From Deltaproteobacteria bacterium (GTDB lineage: Bacteria; Myxococcota; B64-G9): a DNA stretch of 64,000 bases. The position numbers were made by a program, and so were the translations under genes. The DNA is taken from positions 21,444 through 85,443 of the forward strand of contig JAFCZJ010000015.1 of the NCBI GenBank assembly GCA_019314375.1, read 5' to 3'. Numbering within the stretch: position 1 is the first letter of the stretch; each line of letters starts with the position of its first letter. Shown here one piece after another: positions 60,401 through 64,000 of this stretch. Under the pieces are notes generated by a model that did not search any database, was not told the origin of the DNA, and was given only the letters and a program-made list of their open reading frames with translations.

Positions 60401-61713
60401 GACTCGAGGCCTTCTTCGACGTGCTTCACCGCCCCAGCATCAAGCGCGGAGAACGAGCCCCATTCAAGCCCGAGCCCACTTCCTTGAAAAATCGCATCAT
60501 TTGGATCCCGCCCTTGCATCCCGTCAGCACCGGTATTTTCGCCGCGGCCTTCCGCGCTTATGGATTTGATGCGCGGCCCTTGCCTCCCGAAGATCGGGAG
60601 GCCTTTGAGATCGGACGCTCCATCACCCGAGGCAGTGAATGCCTGCCCACCGCCTTAACCCTGGGGGCCTTCGTCAAGGCCGTCCGCGAAAGTGGTGAAG
60701 ATCCGAGCCGCCATGTGGAATTCATGCCCACGGCCGAAGGGCCCTGCCGCTTTGGTCAGTACTGCACTTTGCACAGGCATATCTTGGATAAAATCGGCAT
60801 GGGCGAGGCCTCCATCCTGTCTCCCAGCTCTTCCAACTCCTATCAGGGATTGAGCGAGCCCTTGCGCCGCTACGTCTGGCAGGCCATGCTGGCCGGCGAT
60901 CTTATCTTCAAGGCCGTTTGCAAGGTTCGCCCCTATGAGGTCAATCCCGGTGAGACCAACCGGGTGCTAGCCGAAGAGCAAGCCAATCTTGAAAAGGCGG
61001 CTGAAAAACGGGCCGATCTTCGCCCTGCCCTGACCAAGGCGATTGCGCACTTCGCGTCCATCGAGCGCCACCCGGGCCAAAAACCCCTGGTGGGCGTGGT
61101 GGGCGAAATCTATGTTCGAAGCAACACCTACGCCAACGAAGATGTCATCGGCGCCATCGAGCGCTTCGGCGGAGAGGCTTGGCTGGCACCCATGTCAGAG
61201 TGGATCCTCTATACGGCCGCTACCCAGGACATCTCCTTTACCGATCGCTCCAGCAACCCTTTTGCGAAGTGGCTCTCGGCGCTGAAAAACAAATACGTCT
61301 TCCACCAGGAACACAAGATGACCGAGGCAGCTGGTCCATTCCTTGCCGATCGGCAGGAGCCGGAAGTGCACGACGTCATCAAAATCGGTGCCCAATTTAT
61401 GCCCACCAACTTCGAAGGCGAGGCCATCTTGACGGTGGGCCGCACCGTCAAATTCGCGGAGCAAGGTGCCTCCATGGTGGTCAACTGCGCACCCTTCGGC
61501 TGCATGCCCGGCACCCTGACCACGGCCATCTTCCGCAAGCTCGCCCCTGAGTTGGGCATACCGGTAGTCGGCATGTTCTACGACGGCGAAGGCCAACAAA
61601 ACGATCGACTCCGAGTCTTTCTCAATAACGCGGTGAAGAAATCCACCGCGGTCGAAGCCACGCAACAAAAACCGACGCAACAAACCGAGCAAAGAAAAAC
61701 CAGCGCGCCCTAA
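57469..61713 (+). CDS. Large acyl-CoA dehydratase activase / HgdB-like multidomain protein
   Basis: 1414 residues from the ATG at 57469 (AAAAAAGGGG upstream). It has two ASKHA activase domains: about 8-260 (GIDIGAMYIKAV, IDIGGGSSTLVRL, CAAGTGSFLDEQ) and about 320-590 (GIDIGSTSTKAV, EIGGQDAKYMH, CAAGTGSFVEEV). Each carries Cys residues of the type that hold the 4Fe-4S cluster. Then comes a DUF2229-type region (about 660-890, with CTLCQNDCKI) and a 2-hydroxyacyl-CoA dehydratase (HgdB)-like C-terminal part (about 1000-1400). The family is found in anaerobes and is linked to ATP-driven electron injection; true partners are often unknown. There are no separate dehydratase subunit genes nearby. The gap 57370-57468 holds the palindromic operator. 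Confidence 0.88.
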   Translation: MKKNTSNKLRFGIDIGAMYIKAVSMDEQGHVLGRFYKAHQGEPGAALEKAIAELGMSGTAKVGVTGLAADLFADTLGVDLLDITRCQILAVHKRLPLARQIIDIGGGSSTLVRLDSEGHFQGYTTNSLCAAGTGSFLDEQAKRLGISFEEMADFEGQENPPSIATRCTVFAKSDLIHRQQEGYGTDAMWSGLCRGMTRTLLGTLLNGRPLDAPAAIIGGVAQNAQVLRWLRKTHPDLILVPEDPHLIAAIGAAELAQPAAHEMPRSIPAQANHEDSAGHHNWPLSMERSVYPSFETKESFTDEARTEVRLDHWPEQASTIRGFLGIDIGSTSTKAVLVNEEGKVILDLYRSTAGSPIEATKHLFRAMQSLEKKRGIRFEILGVGTTGSGRKMIGQVIGADAIINEISSHVAGAVATDPDIDTIFEIGGQDAKYMHVVDGHIRDSNMNYVCAAGTGSFVEEVSNKLGYKVSAVGQAVLGRLPPATSDRCTVFMGQDVEKLVRAGVEPEDALAGVMVSVVKNFVKQVVGGRHYSRERIFFQGATARNPALVAAFERLLGVTMVVSPYCHVMGAYGVALLTRESMVNRGKEKSTFFGLDLDARKIEITYETCTLCQNDCKIAYAHIEGMKETPSWGYMCGRDPQEQKVRVNQHDKPMRTRRKLWRQGGRGITVDSKAPVVGIPSALTTYSFLPLWRRFFNHLGFQIQVSGPTDEKIRELGTRLTGADFCFPAKVAMGHVAKLAEDEGVDFLFVPHMVSDKQNKATTAAKFCPYVQGLPSYSEPALAMNGIRTSHMISPPVDLRLRSSKVVEQLHTHLAGPLSVTRKQIREAWQDGMRSQEQFEQECRDEGTKIMAEAKAKNEKLIILVGRAYNLHDPGLNLDLPQKLAEQGRTVLPLDFVDYNLNDLGERYKNIFWSYGQRILATCELVAREDLLDAVYLTNFNCGPDSFLQSYAEEIFGNKPFLSLELDEHGADAGYMTRLEAFFDVLHRPSIKRGERAPFKPEPTSLKNRIIWIPPLHPVSTGIFAAAFRAYGFDARPLPPEDREAFEIGRSITRGSECLPTALTLGAFVKAVRESGEDPSRHVEFMPTAEGPCRFGQYCTLHRHILDKIGMGEASILSPSSSNSYQGLSEPLRRYVWQAMLAGDLIFKAVCKVRPYEVNPGETNRVLAEEQANLEKAAEKRADLRPALTKAIAHFASIERHPGQKPLVGVVGEIYVRSNTYANEDVIGAIERFGGEAWLAPMSEWILYTAATQDISFTDRSSNPFAKWLSALKNKYVFHQEHKMTEAAGPFLADRQEPEVHDVIKIGAQFMPTNFEGEAILTVGRTVKFAEQGASMVVNCAPFGCMPGTLTTAIFRKLAPELGIPVVGMFYDGEGQQNDRLRVFLNNAVKKSTAVEATQQKPTQQTEQRKTSAP

Positions 61714-61868
61714 GCGCACACCCGGATGCGGCCGGAACGTGCCGTCAGAAACCGCCGGCACAACCCGGCCTTTGGGTGTCATCTTGTGGAATCTTTGGCA
61801 CCTTTACGCTGCCGGTTTATCCGACAGCTACCCTCCGTGTCGCACCCTTACGGGAGCCCTGGATGGTT

Positions 61869-61891
61869 CCTGCCGCGTTTCTTGCGGCAGG
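61869..61891. repeat. Hairpin-forming repeat in the intergenic region after the activase gene
   Basis: CCTGCCGC-GTTTCTT-GCGGCAGG is a perfect 8-bp stem with a 7-base loop. It lies in the 325-base gap 61714-62038, which holds no gene that I can support. A second hairpin follows at 61985-62005. There is no U-tract, so it is not an intrinsic terminator. It may be part of an interspersed repeat. Confidence 0.45.
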
Positions 61892-61984
61892 GTTCATCCC
61901 GGGCCTCGCACCCATGCGCCGTTCACCCTCGGGATCACCGCCCCGATGCGCCGTCCACCCCAAATGTTTACCAATTGCCGTCCC

Positions 61985-62005
61985 GGGCGGGGATAAACCC
62001 CGCCC
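61985..62005. repeat. GGGCGGGG-ATAAA-CCCCGCCC hairpin, REP-like
   Basis: A perfect 8-bp stem with loop ATAAA, flanked by CTACG. It resembles short intergenic hairpin repeats seen in many copies in some bacterial genomes. It lies 34 bases past the end of the AdoMet decarboxylase gene and may protect or end its mRNA. Only one copy is present in the window, so the repeat status is inferred. Confidence 0.4.
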
Positions 62006-62038
62006 CTACGAATTTTTCGGAGGTTCACCCCCGGAATC

Positions 62039-62641
62039 TCAAGTATCGAAGTCGTAGCTGTCCAAATCCCCCACGATTTTTCCGTCGATCAATACATTCC
62101 AGGAATCGTCGATTTGGAAGTGGGTAATCTTGGGCAAGGATCGCTTGCAGCGCAGCAAGTCCACGCAGTTTAGGACCTCCACATCAAATGTGGTCATCAG
62201 CAGCCGGATGGCGTCCGAGGGATCGTAGTCTTTGCAACTGAAAGCGTCAAAGCTGAAGTAGTTGTCCTCGTCCCATGTGTGAATGGCGGAGTGACTCTCG
62301 GCCCAGATGCTGATGCCGGTCACGCCGCTGTCTTCAGCCTGTCTCTTTTTCAGATAACGCTTCATGACCTCGATGGGGCGCAAGCGCAACTCTTCGCCCG
62401 CCTCTTTGGCCATGCGGAGGAGTTCCTCTTCGATGTCATCGCAAAAGACTTCCAGCTCGTTGTTGGCGAATGGATAACGGCAGACGATGGGCGGTATCAC
62501 CAGGGTCATGTCCAGGTTGCGAGCGATGGCCTCAAAGAGTGAAAAGATCGTATCGGTGGAGGTCAGATTGCGCCGGTTGTATGTCGACGCGTCCACGATC
62601 AGATGTCTTCCGGCAAAATCATTGGGTCGTTTTGGGCTCAT
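62039..62641 (-). CDS. speH: S-adenosylmethionine decarboxylase proenzyme
   Basis: 200 residues. The motif GISIWAESHSAIHTWDEDN contains the self-processing site Glu-Ser-His in which Ser becomes the pyruvoyl group, and FDAFSCKDYDP contains the Cys region of bacterial AdoMetDC. It makes decarboxylated SAM, the aminopropyl donor for spermidine. At 200 residues it is longer than the short SpeH form (about 125), with an N-terminal extension and insert. No spermidine synthase gene is adjacent. The next gene is divergent, 113 bases away. Confidence 0.88.
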   Translation of the reverse strand: MSPKRPNDFAGRHLIVDASTYNRRNLTSTDTIFSLFEAIARNLDMTLVIPPIVCRYPFANNELEVFCDDIEEELLRMAKEAGEELRLRPIEVMKRYLKKRQAEDSGVTGISIWAESHSAIHTWDEDNYFSFDAFSCKDYDPSDAIRLLMTTFDVEVLNCVDLLRCKRSLPKITHFQIDDSWNVLIDGKIVGDLDSYDFDT

Positions 62642-62754
62642 GGCATTTGCCTCATGCGTTTTACGTTATTGCGGCGCGCTAAATAGAACACCAAGGCAAC
62701 CCGCATGCAAGACCGGCCTTGCCCCTTCGCCCGCCCTCGGGGTATACCGAGAAC

Positions 62755-63195
62755 ATGGCATCTCAACAACCCTCGCAGAACCGGGTCCGCTTGTTTGGCG
62801 CTATCGTGCTCCTGGCCTGGGTCGACGTACTGGGCATCGTCGGCTTTTCCCTGGTCGACGAGGTCTTCGGCGCGGCCTTCATGCCGACCACCATGGGCTG
62901 GGTCTGGATCGGCGTGGATGCATTCTTGATAACGGGCCTGGTCTTGAAAGTAAACTGGGCTGTCGAACTCATTCGCCTGCGCTGCTTCTTGCACTTCGGC
63001 ACCCTGGTCTACATGTGGATGAGCTATTTCTTGCTCCTGCGACCCGTGGGTGCCCCCCTCTTAGACGCCCTGGCCACGGCCGGCCTGGTCCGCGACGGCA
63101 TCACGGGACTCAGTCTTTTGGCCGTGTTCTTGCTGCTCAAGGGATTCGGTGAGCAGCCCCCGTCACCAGCCACGCCAGTCACAAACAAATCGTAA
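62755..63195 (+). CDS. Small integral membrane protein, family not recognised
   Basis: 146 residues from the ATG at 62755 (an in-frame Met at 62719 would add 12 residues that look unlike coding). There are four hydrophobic helices at about 15-32, 42-66, 78-97 and 110-128. The loop AFMPTTMGWVWIGVDAFL is the only distinctive stretch, and there is no motif that I recognise. It converges with the selenoperoxiredoxin gene, whose end is 12 bases away. The function is unknown. Confidence 0.65.
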   Translation: MASQQPSQNRVRLFGAIVLLAWVDVLGIVGFSLVDEVFGAAFMPTTMGWVWIGVDAFLITGLVLKVNWAVELIRLRCFLHFGTLVYMWMSYFLLLRPVGAPLLDALATAGLVRDGITGLSLLAVFLLLKGFGEQPPSPATPVTNKS

Positions 63196-63207
63196 AGGTC
63201 AACCGAG

Positions 63208-63750
63208 TCACAGGCCAAAAGCGCGACCCAGGACTTGGAGCACCCTGTCCTCGGAGGGTATGTCCGACATGCTCTTGCCATAATGAGCCAGCAACACCCG
63301 CCGATTTTCGTCAAGGACCAACAAGGCCGGCATGCGGCCGAGGCGAAAAAGGCTCCACTCTTGTCCGTAGGATTCGGCCAGCTTGCCCTCGGGATCAGCC
63401 ACACCCACAAAGGGCAATTTATGCTCGCGCCAGAAATCACGAACCTTGTCGACCGGGTGAGGTGCCACCGCCACAATCTTTGCACCCGCCTGCTGAAAGC
63501 GTGGGTAATCATTCCGCATCCGAACCAGATGCGCGCGGGTAAAGGGTCAGCCGAAGCCTCGCAAGAACACCAGCACCGCCGGGCCGTCGAGGGTCACCTC
63601 CAGGCCATCCGCGTCCAGAACACGGGAGGGGCCGGAGGCCACGAAACCAAAGGCCCTGTCCCCGACCTTCAGTCCTTGATTGCTCATGCAGGCCGGCAGC
63701 CCGAACAGGGCCGGTGCCAGAATAAAACCAATGGCTTGGAGCTTGTTCAT
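63208..63750 (-). CDS. Lipoprotein peroxiredoxin-like protein with in-frame TGA (probable selenocysteine)
   Basis: 180 residues when the TGA at 63547-63549 (codon 68) is read through. It has a lipoprotein signal (FGLPAC, lipidated Cys21). The core VLVFLRGFG-U-PFTRAHLVR matches the AhpC/TSA_2 type peroxiredoxin-like pattern FLRxFGCPFCR with the first Cys replaced by the TGA. After it the frame continues with normal family sequence (AKIVAVAPHPVDKVRDFW, FVGVADPEGKLAESYG). A bacterial SECIS-like hairpin (63515-63533) starts 13 bases after the TGA. It would reduce peroxides or disulfides in the periplasm. A simple nonsense mutation or sequencing error is the alternative. Confidence 0.82.
63515..63533 (-). 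promoter_or_regulatory. Bacterial SECIS-like hairpin after the in-frame TGA
   Basis: Read on the minus strand: CGCATC-TGGTTCG-GATGCG, a perfect 6-bp stem with a 7-base loop that begins UGGU. The loop GG is about 20 bases after the TGA. Bacterial SECIS elements lie just 3' of the UGA within the coding region and carry a GU (often GGU) in the apical loop for SelB. Position and loop fit; the stem is short. Confidence 0.65.
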
Positions 63751-63798
63751 GTCTGTCTTTCTATCACGTCACTGTGTCCTTTGTGCTAGCTTCCTGCC

Positions 63799-64000
63799 AT
63801 GAACGCTTTGCCACCCGAATATGACCCCATTCTTTACGACATCCTGCACTCTGGCAACTCGGTTGTGGCTCCGGCCGCATGGCCCTGGCCCTGGCCGAAA
63901 AGGGTCTGTCGGTTTGGGCCCTGGAAGCCCAAGCCGGTATGATTCAGGCCCTGCGCGATCGCATGGCCTCTTTACCCGAGGATGCGGCCGCCCGCATCCA
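63799..64000 (+). pseudogene. Methyltransferase start with apparent frameshift/deletion (runs off window)
   Basis: From the ATG at 63799 the frame reads MNALPPEYDPILYDILHSGN, like the start of a class I methyltransferase, then leaves family sequence. In another frame, from about 63855, LGCGSGRMALALAEKG gives the SAM-binding motif followed by LSVWALEAQAGMIQALRDRM to the edge. Between the two parts the normal spacer of about 20 residues is missing. This suggests a deletion with a frameshift, or an assembly error. Divergent from the peroxiredoxin gene, 48 bases away. Confidence 0.5.

Noticed and set aside
61739..62057. Short overlapping + strand frames in the gap after the activase gene
   Set aside because: No ribosome site, no family match, Pro/Arg-rich, and they coincide with hairpin repeats.
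63208..63519. Reading the peroxiredoxin as two separate small genes
   Set aside because: The parts are in the same frame, the second has no Shine-Dalgarno before its Met, and together they form one complete domain with the TGA at the active site.

Overview
The window is GC-rich, densely coded and tightly packed, with many 4-base ATGA and 1-base TGATG overlaps, and it runs off both ends. Large Cys-rich repeat lipoproteins, pre-peptidase C-terminal (PPC) type modules, an RtcR-like protein and many multidomain fusions suggest a deltaproteobacterial, Myxococcota- or Bradymonadota-like organism. A long acyl-CoA dehydratase activase, a phosphotransbutyrylase-butyrate kinase fusion, an ADP-forming acyl-CoA synthetase, many radical SAM enzymes and a probable selenoprotein suggest at least partly anaerobic metabolism. 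The taxonomic call is an inference.

Bases 1-4615 hold two paralogous von Willebrand factor A proteins (the first cut by the window edge) and an unrecognised lipoprotein. About 4654-43737 is a roughly 39 kb lipid/polyene locus of the aryl polyene (APE) type. It has an MIO aromatic ammonia-lyase (starter), an acyl/aryl adenylating ligase, four acyl carrier domains, four ketosynthases plus a chain-length-factor-like domain, an SDR ketoreductase, three hotdog-type dehydratase domains, a thioesterase, a phosphopantetheinyl transferase, an LpxL-like acyltransferase, a GT2 glycosyltransferase, an MMPL exporter, a LolA-like protein and a DUF3261-like lipoprotein. Unusually, it also carries five radical SAM proteins (three B12-binding type, two of another type), which recalls ladderane-like loci more than a plain APE locus. 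Several steps are fused in single proteins: ACP-KS-CLF, dehydratase-PPTase, MMPL-methyltransferase, polysaccharide deacetylase-methyltransferase and FakA-FakB. The genes lie in three transcription blocks: leftward from 27815, rightward from 27889, and leftward from 43737. Two large paralogous PPC-type lipoprotein genes sit on either side of the ammonia-lyase gene.

Right of 43.8 kb are an outer-membrane protein, a GspE N-terminal (MshEN)-like protein, a flavin reductase-like protein and a Cys-repeat kelch-like lipoprotein. A leftward operon for acyl-CoA/acyl-phosphate energy metabolism follows (47899-56006: Ptb-Buk fusion, degenerate acyl-CoA synthetase, ADP-forming synthetase, CoA-transferase-GNAT fusion). 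Then come a membrane glycosyltransferase-like protein, a 1414-residue 2-hydroxyacyl-CoA dehydratase activase-type protein behind a palindromic operator, S-adenosylmethionine decarboxylase, a small membrane protein, a lipoprotein peroxiredoxin with an in-frame TGA at the expected redox-Cys position (probable selenocysteine), and a disrupted methyltransferase start at the right edge.

The strongest leads are the selenoperoxiredoxin, the APE/ladderane-like hybrid locus, and an RtcR-like protein inside that locus in which the sensor domain is joined directly to the DNA-binding tail without the sigma-54 AAA+ domain. No rRNA, tRNA, CRISPR array or insertion sequence was recognised.
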